Notes under the pieces: model-generated | Seen by the model: only the letters and a program-made list of their open reading frames with translations | What the model was told of the DNA's origin: nothing | Databases searched by the model: none | Origin: Brachypterus glaber | Taxonomy: Eukaryota; Arthropoda; Insecta; Coleoptera; Kateretidae | Direction of reading: 5' to 3' | Assembly: GCA_958510825.1 (NCBI GenBank) | Contig: OY294049.1 | Span: 9,052,001 to 9,116,000, forward strand | DNA: 64,000 bases | Made by a program: the position numbers and the translations under genes | Shown: in pieces, positions 9,655-22,700 of the stretch | Layout: each line of letters opens with the position of its first letter | Position numbering within the stretch: position 1 is the stretch's first letter

Positions 9655-11346
9655 TTATATTTCTTTGTAACTTTGAGTGTCATTAGGTACATAAGTAGGC
9701 ATTTGCATGAATTTTGTCGTAAAATAATCTCTAATACAATAAGGGCTAAACTTAAAAATATAATGGTACAATTTATACCTTAAAGGTTCATCTTTGTAGA
9801 CAACCTTTGGATTGATATCTAAAAGACAATCATTAAATTTTGAATACAAACTTTTAATATTGATTTTTAAAGGTTCTTTAGGGGGTCTTAGGAAAGATAG
9901 ATATATATTATATCTTTTGAAATAATCACTGTAAAAATTGTGCTGTTCCTCTGTAAAATTTGCATGCATTTCTTTAACATATTGTAATTGTTTTGCCATT
10001 ATATGGCTTTCTGTGGCAAATGATCCTGGTATAAATGTTGTTACATTTACATCATATTTGTTGAGTTCTACTCTGATACCATCACTCCAGGCTGCCAATG
10101 CTGCTTTTGTGGCCCCATAGACAGCTAAACCAGGCAAGGTTGCCTGAGAACAATGACTAGTTATTGTTATAATCCTACCTAAAATAATGCACAAAATTTT
10201 AGTATAACTACCCTTTAAGTGGTTTGATTGGCTGTATGATATCCCATGTGCATTCTTGTATTTGAATGAAGATGGATGGGGTATGGGATACCACAGAACA
10301 CTCAGAAAGAATTAAAAAATTTACCTTTATGTTGTCGAATCATAGGTGTAAAAGCATTTGTGAGATTCATCGTTCCATTTAAGTTAACATTAATTTGGTA
10401 TTGAATTAATTTTTCAGTAAGCCATTCAAATTCACCAAAAACCATTACACCTGCATTATTTACCATTGCATGCAACTCTAAAAAAATAAGAAAATATATT
10501 GTGTTTTTAAAATACCTATAAAACACTCATGTGTGATCTATTTTTATATATTTTTTCAATAAAAAGCATTTTATTAGTACTTAAAGTGTTGAAAATAAGT
10601 GAATATATTATAGATAAAACTTACTTAAGTAAATATATTCAGATAATTATAAGTAAATACATATATTCAGAATAGTATATTGAGGGCTTCATATTGTATC
10701 TTCCATTTAAAAAAGACTGAAAATACACTCCTATGTTATGAAGCCCTCGATATTCTTTATCACATATTTTTACTCACTACAGTCAAGTGCATTATTTTGT
10801 GGGTATACTCACAGTAACTATACATTCAGTTTTAGGGACAAGATATAGTTAAACCTACCATTTCATATATAACATGCTATAAGTATACTTACTATGATCT
10901 GAGTTATTTAAAAAATAATTTTCTAATGTCTTTACAGCATTATGAATGTTTTCAATGCTTGTTATGTCCAAACGTATCTGAATAATGTTCTCCTTGTTGT
11001 TTTTTCTTAATTCTCTAGCCCCATCAGACTCCAAATTTAAAAATCCGGCTATTACTGTAAAACCAGTACTTGCTATATGTTGTGCCAGGGAAAATCCTAG
11101 GCCTGTGTCACATCCTGTTATTAAAACTACTTTTTTCTTGCTCGGTTCCAGTTGTAATTTTTGTCTTGTTATGTATGCAAATGAGGCAGAGGTTATCATC
11201 AAAACTGTGAGGGTTTTACATGTTTGGCTGGTTTTAATTCCATGGTTAATTAGACAATAGGCCCCCAAAACTCCTGAGCCTAGGGCTATAAATAATTCGT
11301 TCACTATCTCAAAGGTAGTTAATGCATATTTTGAAAATAAGGACAT
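9655..11346 (-). CDS. SDR9C-like short-chain dehydrogenase, membrane anchored
   Basis: Exons 10893-11346, 10325-10477 and 9655-10178, 376 aa, phases 1 and 1 agreeing. The N-terminal ~65 residues are hydrophobic (two membrane spans likely). The Rossmann fold starts VVLITGCDTGLGF (TGxxxGxG at about residues 77-84). NNAG (exon 2, MVNNAGVMVFGE) and the catalytic set Ser (TSHCS) and YGATK (Tyr about 223, Lys about 227) are intact, so it should be active. The SDR9C clade includes 17-beta-HSD type 2, retinol dehydrogenases and 3-hydroxybutyrate dehydrogenase; the substrate cannot be read from sequence. Intron 1 (10478-10892) contains AT-rich inverted repeats; a closely spaced palindromic region lies at 10600-10760. 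Confidence 0.9.
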
Positions 11347-11826
11347 ATTGGGTTTCTAAATACCTTAGGAAGGTTTTCTCTTCTACGATCTATGTTGTTT
11401 TATAATTTGGGTAGCCCATTTTATGGTTAACCTACCGAAACTCGATATAAAATGGCGGTAATTTCGAATATTGTTTATCTTAACATTTTTTTGATGACGT
11501 GACATATGAATCATATGATATGATTTGTGCTATTTGCTTTTACACAGTGGCGTAACAAATAATATTATCGGCGTGACCGGTCGACCACCTTTAATTTTAA
11601 GAATCTACTAAATTGTTACTAAAAATCTACCAAAAACCTACTGACGAATTAATTTTGATAAATTTAATAAGATTTAAAAAAATAATTTCAGAGCTGTAAC
11701 TGGGTGGAGGGGGCAGGGGGTAATAAGCTGTCAGGGGCAAAGCTTTTTTTAAAGGTATTTATGATGTTTTCTATCTTAAAAAAATCTGATAATTTACAAA
11801 TAATAATAATAATAATAATAATAACT
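11347..11826. other. Intergenic, promoter side of the SDR gene
   Basis: No gene seen. Holds an AATAATAAT microsatellite at about 11803-11824 and CTACTAAATTGTTACTAAAA-type AT-rich sequence. The SDR promoter is presumably in the first 150 bp. Confidence 0.4.
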
Positions 11827-11933
11827 TAGGAAACGTTCAAGTATTAAGTAATGCAAATTTTGATCATTTTGAACCCCACCCCCCCTGTAACGCTATTTTC
11901 CTATACTATTAACATGGGCGTAACACTCAACCT
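11827..11933. mobile_element. Diverged copy of the GGGAACGTTCAAG MITE
   Basis: AGGAAACGTTCAAGTATTAA at the left edge and the internal CATGGGCGTAACA match the family at 26008, 34514 and 35007. The right terminus is missing or decayed. Confidence 0.5.
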
Positions 11934-11979
11934 ACTAAAGAAATTATCTACTATTAAAATTTAATATGTAGTAGATAAT

Positions 11980-12430
11980 TTCAGGGCCGTAACTAGGGGG
12001 GGAGCATGGGGGCCTTGGTTTGAGTCCCCCTGGCGTTTTTTAAGTCGCCTACCTTTGGGCGCCATTTTTTTTGCAGGGGCGCCAAGTTTTGTATAAACCG
12101 TCAGGGACAAAGCTTTTTTTAAAGGTAATTTTTGGGCGCCAATTTTTTTTTTAATCGGTGCCAAGTTTGGTAGAAACCGTCAGGGACAATTTTTTTTTTC
12201 TTGAAGGTAATTTTTTTTGGGACGCCATTTTTTTTTGTAGGGGCGCCAAGTTTAGTAGAAACCGTCAGGGACAAAGCTTCCTTTCATGAAGGTATTTTTT
12301 TGGTCGCCAATATTTTTTTGTTGTAGGGGCGCCAAATTTTGGTTGAAACCGTCAGGGACAAAGCTTTTTTTTGAGGGTGCCACCCTGGGGCTGAGCCCCC
12401 CTAGATTTTTTTCTGGTTAGGGCCCTGGAT
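11980..12430. mobile_element. GCGCCAAGTTTGG tandem cluster B in a short-TIR element
   Basis: Opens with AGGGCCGTAACTAGGGGGG and closes with CCCCCCTAGATTTTT...GTTAGGGCCCT, so short inverted ends enclose four to five degenerate GGGCGCCAAGTTTGGT / CCGTCAGGGACAAAGC units. The small minus-strand frame over it is a repeat artefact. Confidence 0.65.
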
Positions 12431-12601
12431 AATTTTGTTTCTAAAAAGGGGCAGCGCAGGTCCGTACAAATAATTTATTTTTTTAAGAAATTTCACCTAA
12501 ACGTTTTAATAATTGTAGTGTCACCTCGAGTCTCACTTATTGCCCGCCCGCTCGGAATAAGGAGGTAGCCAGGATTATTGTCTGAGGGGGTAACGAACTT
12601 T

Positions 12602-13382
12602 CCCAGGTAGCAAGGGATGTTATATTACAAGAAATTAACATCACTTTTGGGTTTATTTTTAAACTAAATCATAACATCACATAATATTGAAAAATAACAT
12701 GTATTTAACATCACATTTGCAACGTAACCGTGAGACGTGACAACCATTTTATTTAATAACAAATATTTAGCAACACTGAATATATCGCATGTCACATGTT
12801 AACGTGGCTTTCACGTGAATGTCATGTTATTTTCCTTCTCACCGACGTTTGAAGCAAAAAAATCGATATAAGATGATGTTGATAGAGTAAATTATTATAA
12901 GGAAATAGTATACACATTATACGATTTCCAATGGATAGGGGGCTCTGCCGGGCTTCTCAAGACCACGGACACGGATTAAAGGAATATATTCTAAGCTTAA
13001 TCTGCAATTTCGTATTTAGAATTTATCTGTTTCAATCTGTGATTGTTTCAATTACTGATTGATTTTAAATCCGATTTTTTTTATAGGGTTATGGCGTTTT
13101 TAATGGTTTTATTTAGAAAAAGTTAATATCCTAGGATATTATTTAAATATTAAAGTACCAGTAACGGCATCCATAAGATATTAGATATAAAAGCGCAGGA
13201 ATGTGGATTTATGATGTCACAAACACGTTATTTTCGGGATGTCATTGTGTGATGTTATTAGGGGCGGACTTAGGACATCCCCACCATGCTACATTCTTGT
13301 TAAATGTTACTACAATCTTAACATCACATGTCACATATTAACGTGGCTTTCACGTGAATGTCATGTTATTTTGCTACCTGGG
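12602..13382. mobile_element. MITE-like element, CCCAGGTAGCAA TIRs
   Basis: CCCAGGTAGCAA at 12602-12613 is inverted exactly at 13371-13382. A 50-bp block containing TTAACGTGGCTTTCACGTGA (itself a CACGTGAA palindrome) is repeated directly near 12790 and 13330. No frame. Confidence 0.65.
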
Positions 13383-13676
13383 TTGGGCCTTCGCCAATTT
13401 TTGACGTTTGCAAAATATATGTTATATATATTTTATTTATACGTGCGTAACTCCGTCGGTATTTAGTTAAGCGCCGCAGGCGAAATTTTTTGGGAATTAC
13501 AAGGTTACCTATTTTTCAAACAGTCCAGGATTTGAAAGAAAAGTTATTTTATAAAAAAAATCTTGCCCCGGTTAAGTGTAGCGTAGTAACTGCGAATCTG
13601 TGATTGGTAATTATGTGCCGCAGGAGCAAATTTTTATAAATTATTTTCCAAACTAAAAATGTTACACTGAGAATTC

Positions 13677-13864
13677 GTTACCGAAGTGGATACTAAAAGT
13701 TTTTGCTTATTTAGATCCCCAGGCAACATTTGTTATTAAATACAAGTTGTTACAGTAAAACATACCGTTATTCTGTTATGTTTTACTGCAAAAATTTGTA
13801 TTTAATAACAAATGTTGCATGGGGTTCCAAATAAGCAAAAACGCTTAGTATCTACTACGGTAAA
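13677..13864. mobile_element. Foldback element, 70-bp arms
   Basis: The arms (TTACCGAAGTGGATACTAA / TTAGTATCTACTACGGTAA) extend through ACATTTGTTATTAAATACAA to a loop of about 50 bp that is itself partly palindromic (CAGTAAAACATA / TATGTTTTACTG). It abuts the next element at 13865. Confidence 0.75.
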
Positions 13865-14421
13865 GACCACTTTACACGGAGCAATTTGTACGCAAGTTTG
13901 ATGATATGCAAGTTTGCTTCCAGATATAGCATGAGAACAATTGGACATAGATTTGCCTTTTCACGGAGCAAGTTGTACGCAAGTTTGGTGCTATATATTG
14001 CAAGGTAAACAGTGATGCCAACCAGACAATTTTGACGTGTCTCTGCGTTTGTTGACAAAAACATAACTTAAAGGCCATAAAGAAGGAAGAAGAAGAAAAA
14101 CATAACCTAGCATTTGCTTCTTTAAGGAAGTTTTTTAGTAAGACAGACCGACCTATTATTAATAATAATTATTAACATGTGCAGTTGCTACTATATTAGT
14201 AAAATGAAATCTATTCGGTAACTTTTTTTCCAGGTTGGTACCACGAAAATAACCATAAAACTTTAGTGAAAATCGCCGAAAAATAGAACATGTTCTAAAT
14301 AATTTGATGGCATGAAAATGGCCTCAAACTTGCCTGAAGGCATGCGCAGTGACTGAATCATTCTTGCAACAAACTTGCATAGCATCAAACTTGCGTACAA
14401 ATTGCTCCGTGTAATGTGGTC
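13865..14421. mobile_element. TIR element, GACCACTTTACACGGAGCAA ends
   Basis: The left GACCACTTTACACGGAGCAA and right TTGCTCCGTGTAATGTGGTC are inverted for about 40 bp, continuing into TTTGTACGCAAGTTTGATG. A third internal copy of ACGGAGCAAGTTGTACGCAA is at about 13965. Short minus-strand frames here repeat the peptide LAYNLLR and are by-products. Confidence 0.75.
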
Positions 14422-14740
14422 ATAATAAATTCTGAGTGTACTTACAATTTACTCATATCTACATTTGGTTTTTGGCTGGCGCAGGGCCTCAAAGTTTACC
14501 GGAGGTGGATTAAGACCTTGATTAAGACTTTATTATCAGATTTAGCAACTCTAAAAATCACAAATTTTGTGAAACTTGGATTAGGTATTATTATTTGTCA
14601 TTATCAGCTTATAATTATACCTAATAATTATCATCTGATCAGATTTAGTTTTAGCGATTCCACAAAAACCCCAAAACAACTATTAAAAAAAAATTAATTA
14701 ATATTTAAAAATTTGGGTCTTCGTGCACACGTTACCCTGT
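14422..14740. other. Unannotated AT-rich stretch
   Basis: Contains TAATTATACCTAATAATTA-type inverted AT sequence and a short open frame without recognisable similarity. Nothing else seen. Confidence 0.3.
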
Positions 14741-14754
14741 AAAAAAAGACCTAT

Positions 14755-15660
14755 CAGGGAAATCCATATTAATCCCTATAGAAACCTATAATTTTTTTTA
14801 TAGGTTTAAGAGGGAAATGCCTATGAATCGTGTAGTTATCTATAGGTTTTCACGAGTTTCGGGTTTTTATATGTTTTTGGACAGAGATTTTTCTATAAAG
14901 ACCTACAGAGACCTGGTGTAAACTTCACGTGGATCCATATGACTATAAGAAAATCCCTGTTAAAACCTATGGATACTTACACGTTTCATAGGTTTTCCTA
15001 TGGGAAAAATATATAGGGATAAATGAAGTTGAAGTTTGCAACGTTTTTTTGCAACGAAAATTCAAATAGTATATTAAAGTACTAGTTTCATAACATACAT
15101 GAGTACAGGTTTAGAAAAGAAGCCGCTTGCGGCGAGTTTTCTAAAGTACTAGTGCGCTAAAAAAACGTTGCAAACTTCAGCTTCATAGGGATAAATAAAT
15201 TTATCCCCATAAAATTGTAAAAGGTATCTGTAGGTTTTAATGGGGACTTTCCTACAAACTCTTAGGGTTTAATAGAAAATTTCCAATAGGTCTCTATAGG
15301 AAAATCCCTGTACAAAAACATAACCTATAGATACCTACATATACCCTATGGAACCCTATAAAATAGTTTCATAGGTTTTCATAGGTTTAAGTAGGGCATT
15401 TCCTATGAAACTTGTAGGTATCTATAGGTTTTAATAGAGCTTTTCCTAGAAAGTCATAGGGTTTACAGGGAAATTTCTAATAGGTCTCTGTAGGTCTGTA
15501 AAAATCCCTGTCCAAAAACATATGAAAATCTATAGATATTCACACGTACGTGACACCTATTCGAAATTTCCTATTAAACGTTTCATAGGGATTTTCCAAT
15601 TTGTCCCTATGGAATCCTATACAATTATTTCATAGGTTTGAGTAAACTATCCCATAAATT
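14755..15660. repeat. Degenerate CCTATAGG/TATAGGTTTT array
   Basis: Dozens of interleaved variants of CTATAGGTTTTCATAGG, AGGGAAATTTCCTAT and CATAGGTTTTAATAGGG in both orientations over 0.9 kb. The palindromic core CCTATAGG makes the array read almost the same on both strands. It is interrupted by a hAT-like MITE at 15023-15186. No known family recognised. Confidence 0.65.
15023..15186. mobile_element. hAT-like foldback MITE, copy 1
   Basis: 164 bp, ends ATGAAGTTGAAGTTTGCAAC and GTTGCAAACTTCAGCTTCAT. Flanked by the 8-bp duplication AGGGATAA (15015-15022 and 15187-15194). Eight-base duplications point to the hAT superfamily. Internal CTAAAGTACTAG and GCCGCTTGCGGC palindromes are shared with copy 2. 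Confidence 0.9.
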
Positions 15661-15923
15661 TTCATCAGATTTGATGTAGTATATCTGGATATATAAAATT
15701 TTATGCGGTTTTTAAGTTTCCACAGGAAAATAAATGGATTTTCGTGAGTTTTTATATGTATATTAGAACCGGATTTCATTAGAAATTTTAGGCAGTAAAA
15801 AAATACTCGTAGACGACAAAAATTTACATTTTGTAAAGATAGTAAAAATACACGTATATTTTTAAAGATAAGGGTTATCTTGAAAAAAAACCTACCTGTA
15901 TCGATTTATTGAGATAATCAGTA

Positions 15924-16717
15924 GGGGAAGTCGGGGTTAACTGGGCCTAAAAACCTGTAAACAATTTTTAAATATTTTCTATAGCAAAAGGTAGATTATT
16001 ACTATAGTCAGAACATATTAATACCTCAGACAAATGTTATTTATATAAAAAAAGTTATTAACGTTAAACCAGTTAACCGCTGGACCAGTTAACCCCTAGG
16101 GCAGGGTTAACTGCACCACTACACAGGGTTAACTGGTTTACTAAAAAAAAATATATTGTGTTGTAATTAATCGGAATAAAAACGATTTGAAATCAAATAA
16201 AATTTAATTCTAATAATAAAAATAGACAATATAATATGTAAAATATTAGATATATCTCAGGGTTAACTGGTGTGGGGTTAACTGGACCAATTAATATTGA
16301 CATCAGTGATTTTGACCATGTCCAGTTAACCCCTTAGGTACCAGTTAGCCCTGAGTGACATCACTGAATGAAATCATAAAATTTTAATACTTAATAAGAT
16401 GTTAGAAGTCGGCAATTATGCAGAATAATTGACAAAATACTCAATATATTAGGTAAAATATTAATCCAGATCCTCCTATTAATAACAAAGTATTAATTAA
16501 AAAATAAAGTTAAGTTAAATACTTTTTATCGAAAAAATTAACTTTCTTTACTACAACCTACACGTTATCAACACAGTCCGCCATAATACTTCAAACAATA
16601 CTACCTAACTAAATATCACTGGAAATGGCTCCAAGACCCCAATTAAAAATTAAAAAAAACTTTATGAAATCCAGGTGGCCCAGTTAACCCTGTAGCCCAG
16701 TTAACCCCGACTTCCCC
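15924..16717. mobile_element. TA-flanked MITE with GTTAACTGG array
   Basis: GGGGAAGTCGGGGTTAACTG at the left is inverted exactly at the right end; TA flanks both sides (15922-15923, 16718-16719). About ten further GGTTAACTGG / CCAGTTAACC copies are scattered in both orientations inside. It ends 76 bp before the MGAT2 start codon, so it forms part of that gene's upstream region. Confidence 0.85.
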
Positions 16718-16793
16718 TAAACTGTTGCTCGGCTAATAAAAAATGTTTATTTTGAGTTAAATAAATAGGTTAACAACGAGGTTGACAACTAAA

Positions 16794-19700
16794 ATGAGGT
16801 GGAGAGTTATACCTGCTAAAAATCGACTATTTATCAAACTCCTTATAATAATATTATGTACATTATATATTCTAACAGTATCATTAGTTTATGAAAAAAA
16901 CTCGGGAAAAATATATAAGATACCATGGTCAAATGAACTCGAGGAACAAAATTATAATACAAATTCCTACACTAGTGAAAATTCGATTTTAAAATATGTT
17001 ATTGTCGTACAGGTAAATACTTATTATCTATTTATCATCATCATCATTAAGCAGCTTTACATCCCACCCTATCCTTAGGCAATATGTTTATTTCCCGAAA
17101 ATTCGAACACCCTATATCGTTTATTTGTAAGCAGTATTCCATTCTAGGCCTGTATATAGGTGTATAGCCGCCTTCTTACTCCCAGCTCTCTCTCCAGAAT
17201 ACGCCAGAAGCAGAGATAAGTTGTAGTCTCTGCCAGAAGCTTTTTCGACTTCTTGCAGTTTGATAAAAGCGTCTAAAAATTTCAACTGCGCATGTGCAGT
17301 AGTAGTCCGGGAGCCCACGCCCAGTAGAATTTTTCTAAAAATTTTTTCATTCCTCACCGTTGAGACTTTGTATATGTGTTTTTTATGTCCAGTCGAGATG
17401 GCCTGCACGGGGCCGGAACCTATATTAGGTGTTACAAGGAAGCAAGTAAAGACCGCTCTCGATGTGGGCTTATACCAAGCTAAAGGAGCAATGGAGGGCG
17501 GTCGACGGTTGCCGGCAAGCTAGGGACTTCCTGGCTGGCCCAAGCAAATCAAAGACCGACTGGTTGCTGGAAAAAGGAAGAACTGCACTCAGACAACTTG
17601 TGATTCTAGAGAGTCCGCTATGCCCAGAGTGCGGAGAGGATGAAACATCCTCTCATTACTTAGCCGAGTGTGTCAGATACGACAGGATCAGGTTGCAAGT
17701 CTTTGAAACTCAAAGACTCAACCAACTTTATTGAAAGGACGGGCAGGTTCAAGGACTCAAATTAGTAAATGTCTGGGATTGCCTGGGGTGACAAAAAGGG
17801 CCAGAAATGGCCTAGTTGTCTGGCTTTGGCCAACCCAAAAATTTACTACTAACTACTATGTCCAGTCAAACAACTTCTTACTAAAGAAAACTTTAGGGCG
17901 TCCGTCAACGGAATTGCCCGAAAAATTTTGTCGGACAAGGTTACCACTTGATTTTAAATATTTTTATTAAACGATCCCAAAAAAATCAGCTGTAAGATGC
18001 TAAATGTTATGAGTTCATAACTTTGCCATGTTAGGTTAGTTATTACGTCATAAAATTTAGCACCTCACAGCTGTTTTTTTCAGGATCTTTTAATAAAAGT
18101 ATTTAAAATCAAATGGTAACCTTGTCCGACAAAAATTTTCTGGCAATACCATTATCGGACGGCCTAAAGTTAAGGGTTGGTCCGAAAAAATAAAAGTTGT
18201 TTGTCTGGACATAAAGAACACATATACAACGGTGAGGTAATAAAAAAAATTCTACTGGGTGTGGGCTCTCGGATTATAGGAACCGTAAATCAAGAGAAGT
18301 CGAACTTAAGCAAGCTCTCATGTCTTAGTATTTGACCCCTTCTCCTAATTAGCCCTTTCCATAAGATCTCACTCTCCGAGCTCGGCTGGCATAAATATCT
18401 CAAACCATGGTTTTAGATATTTAGGTAGACAATCTCCGCTTAAGATAGTATTTTTCGTTGTTGTATTATAAACTACTAATGGGGTCGGTTACGGTTGTCA
18501 ACCACGCTCCCCGAGCTCGTTGGGCAATCTCCGTAATCGTAACCGTAACCGTAATCAGTATGCTTCGTGTTTATGTTTATGTTTATTTTTAACCTCGTAC
18601 TATTCTACTTAATTAAGCATCCCTATATCCTAAACGACTATTATCTCAGAGTGTTTTTTATTGACAGTTTTTTTGTTGGAAGGCGACTGTGTTTAAATTA
18701 AATTTTTTCTATTTGCGAAACTAAATATCTCAAAGAACACTGATAAAAAAATCTAAAAATAGTACAACCAAACGTTGTTGTAACAAGTTTGAGGTATATA
18801 ATACCATTTTTAAGATTATTCTAAAACATTATAACGTTATATTAAATACATTATTAAAATTGTAGATTCATATTATTTAATAATACAACAATGTTGTCGT
18901 TGTGACGTAGAAAGCAGCATTAATCCGACCCTGCGGATTTAAAAGCCACGCCTTCCCCGCTCTTTGCGAGGCAAACAAAAATCTGATCCTCAACAGTTTG
19001 TTGTCGTAAATCAAACAACTGCACTAGTTTGTAAATACCGAAGACGATTACTTTTTTGTTGTTGTATTCTATGCATTATTATAGTGGTTGGCGCATATAC
19101 AACTATTTATTGTTGTATAGTATAACCTAATTACGTTATTAATTACCCTAGTGTTCTATCAGTAAAGCGACAACCATTGTTGAACCAAAGAATAAAAAAT
19201 TGTAGTCTTTGGTTGAACTGTTTGAGATATTATGCGAAACCTCTCACAATATTACAGTCAGGGGCGTAACCAGTTCCAAATTTTGGGCGGAGGGCTTGAG
19301 CCCCCTCTATACCGTGCGATTATAAAGTGCCGAACACTTTTTAATGCAAAACTGGCATTAGGGATGAGTAAAATGCAAGAAAGCTGTGTGCGTTTTACTG
19401 GCCACCGAGCTGTTGTACGTAGCAATCACATGGGCTTGTCATGCACAACTCTAACAGAGGCGTGTCTTCAAACGAAGAGTATTTTCTTTTCAAACTGTTC
19501 GGCACTTTATAATCAACTGTATAAATATATACAGAGCGGTCCAAAAGTCACCCCCCCCCCTCTTAACTTTTGAACCAGTTGAGATATCGACTTCAAATTT
19601 GGAACTTTTAAATAAGACAACTTAAACTATCTTTTAGCATATATTTAATACTTTCAGCTCTTAAAATGTGGGCAGGGGGACATGGGGGCAAATTTTTTTA

Positions 19701-22700
19701 AATGGAGAGGGATTTCGTTTGGACTTTTTAATACATCATTTTAAAGCTTATAAAATTCTTCATTTAACTCCATATTTTTAAATAAAAAAAAATTGGGTTT
19801 AAAATGGGGTTGAAAATGGGCATTAATGTCAAAATTCCTCTAAAAAAAACAAATAAATTTTTAAAAATGCCTAATTTCATCATAAAAAAATGTTAATTAT
19901 ACTTTTAAACTAATTTTAGTTGACATAAATAAAAATTTATTAAAAAAAACTTAAAAAATCGAATGTTTTAGCACAAAAAATTGAAAAATCAAAACCTTAA
20001 AAAACATTTTTAAAAAATAACAATATTAGTTTAAATAGAGAATTTTATAAGCTTTAAAATTATGTATCACACGACCCCCATTTCCATTTAAAAAAAAATG
20101 TCCCCCCATGCCCCCCTGCCCACATTTTAAGAGCTGAAAATATCAAATATATGCTAAAAGATAGTTTAAGTTGTCTTATTTAAGGGTTCTAAATTTGAAG
20201 TCGATATCTCAACTCGTTCAAAAGTTAAAAGGGGGGGGGGTGACTTTTGGTCCGCACTGTATATGCGTAATTTTACTTTTATAGTTTGATTTGGGGGGGC
20301 TTAACAAAATTTGGGCCTATGCCTACAGTACACTGTATTGAATAAAAAGAGAGAAAATATTTTTATTTTTTACTAAAAATACATTACTGAAAAAAAGCAT
20401 ATGATATATTTACGGCTTGTCTTTATTTTAGGTTCATAATCGTGCGGTGCACCTAAAATTCCTTATCGACAGTTTTTCAGTGGTGGAAGATATATCAGAT
20501 GCACTGATCATTTTTTCACACGACGTTTTTGATCCTGAAATCAATAGTCTAATACAAAAGATACGATTTTGTAGGTTTAAGCAAATTTTTTATCCACATG
20601 CCATCCAGAAATATCCGAATTCTTTTCCTGGAGATGACCCTAATGATTGTCCGTGGAATATAAATCAGGAAAAGTAACTAACGTTTTTTAGAACTGATAA
20701 CAGGGTCATTCTGCTTCAACTGCTACCACAGCATCAAAAATTAAATATTATTATTATACTATACACAGCGCCTGCGCTAGAATAGTATTATACGGTAGTT
20801 TCGAATTAAAAAAAAATCAAAAATCGCCCTGACAAAAAATTCTTGGATATAAATTTGTTTCATGAAAAAATAGGCAACTTTATTTTTTTTTTTAAATGTC
20901 CGTCTGTCTGTCTCTGTCTGTGTCTGTCCGTCGGATATCACGATTTCTGCGAATAGGATAGCTCAAGAATGAATAATCCGATCGACTTGAAATTTTCAGG
21001 AATTAAAAAAAAAAAAAAAAAATTTTAATTTTTCGTTTTTCGCAAATTTAAATTTTTTTTTTTTTGATTTTTTTTTTAAGTATTTGGGAAAATACAATAT
21101 ACTATTACCTGTGAATAGTATAATGGAACGCGTAGCATTACATATCTTCACGGCTTGTTATATATTTATTTAGATATTGGTTAAGGTTATAGTTAAAAAT
21201 TTATCCAGCATTTCCAGAACTTTTGTGGTGAGACACTAAATCCAAATAAACTTGTAAAATAGCCAAAACTTAAAGTTTAGGGCCCCTAAACGACCCCTAC
21301 CCAATCCCCTGAAAAATCGAAAATACAATTTCACCCCCAACATGGCTATTTTTAAATATTTATAACTCGATTGTTATTAATATATTAAAAAATGATTCAA
21401 ACAAAAATTGTTGGAAATTTTCCCGGTAACAAAATTTGTTATATGTATTTTTATCGTAAGATGCATATTTAGCGGGATAACCGCACTCACCCATAAAATT
21501 CAACATAGCGGACACCCCTTACGCAAATCACCCGGTGAAAAACTAACAGGAGTGTTCTGTTACTATGCCCTTTAAAATAATGAAGCTGAAGTTTGCAACG
21601 TTTTTTGCAGCGAAAATTCAAATAGTATATTAAAGTACTAGTTTCATAACATACCTTTTTGGCGCACGAGTTTAGAAAACAAGCCGCTTGCGGCAAGTTT
21701 TCTAAAGTACTAGTTCGCTAAAAACGTGTTATGGAATAAGTGCTTTAATATACTATTTGAATTTTCGATGCACAAAAACGTTGCTAACTTCAGCTTCATT
21801 TAAAATATCAGCCCGTGTACATTTATTGCAATTTAACATAGGAATTTCTCGTTATTTGAGGGCCACTTGCACCAACTTTTGGTCTGGGATTATCTTAACT
21901 AAACCAAGTTTAAGTTAAAAATACTGCGTTCTGATTGGTCGGCCGTCAACTTAATCCAAGTTTAAAGTTAAACCATCGTTGGTGCAAGTGACCCTCACTG
22001 GACTATATTTTAAATCAAAAAATTTTAGAGCTAAAGAAATCAAATGTTTGAACGCAGCGAACCCAGACAAATATGGGCATTATCGACAAGCAAAAATTAC
22101 TCAGACCAAACACCATTGGTGGTGGAAAGCCAACTATATATTTTCAAATTTAAAAGACATAGAAAATTTTAACGGCTCTGTAGTTTTTCTCGAGGAAGAT
22201 CATTACGTATCTCCCGATATGTTACATGTTTTAAATTTATTAGAAAACGCGTGTAAAAATACAGATTGCAACATGATGGGTTTAGGCGCAGAAAAACTTC
22301 GGTATGAATACGAAAAAACGAACGAGAAGGTTTGTATTAATTTTGTGTAATATAATATTACTAATATTTATTTAATATAATGGCTGTGTTCAATGGAAAC
22401 AGCAAAACTAATCAAAAGTCATCAAATGATAAGTTTTGCTAGCAAACTGTTGAACGGCTAATATCTTAAGTACATTCCCGCGCTTTTATAAAATCAATCA
22501 AAAGTAATCATCTCAGAACGTTGATACTTGAACGCTCCCTAAGGTAGAATTCTTAGATATCTGAAAAATGCAAAACCTTAAGATTTTTATAAAGTTTCGC
22601 TTGCGGCACTAAAAAAATAATATTTGGACCTTATAAAGGCATGGACAAATATTTATATACCTAAGAAAAAACATAAAACCAAGGAAATGGATTTAAAAAC

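Larger units (their letters stand above)
17316..18273. mobile_element. Inverted segment pair around a retroelement fragment
   Basis: 17316-17392 (CGGGAGCCCACGCCCAGTAG...TTATGTCCA) recurs inverted at about 18209-18273. Between them sit a non-LTR fragment and a 280-bp hairpin. This may be a composite element or an inverted duplication after insertion. Lies in MGAT2 intron 1. Confidence 0.55.

Noticed and set aside
13855..14078. Two minus frames near 14 kb
   Set aside because: They translate the three copies of ACGGAGCAAGTTGTACGCAA inside a TIR element.
14755..15660. CRISPR-like array
   Set aside because: Units overlap, vary in length and orientation, and there are no unique spacers of constant length.
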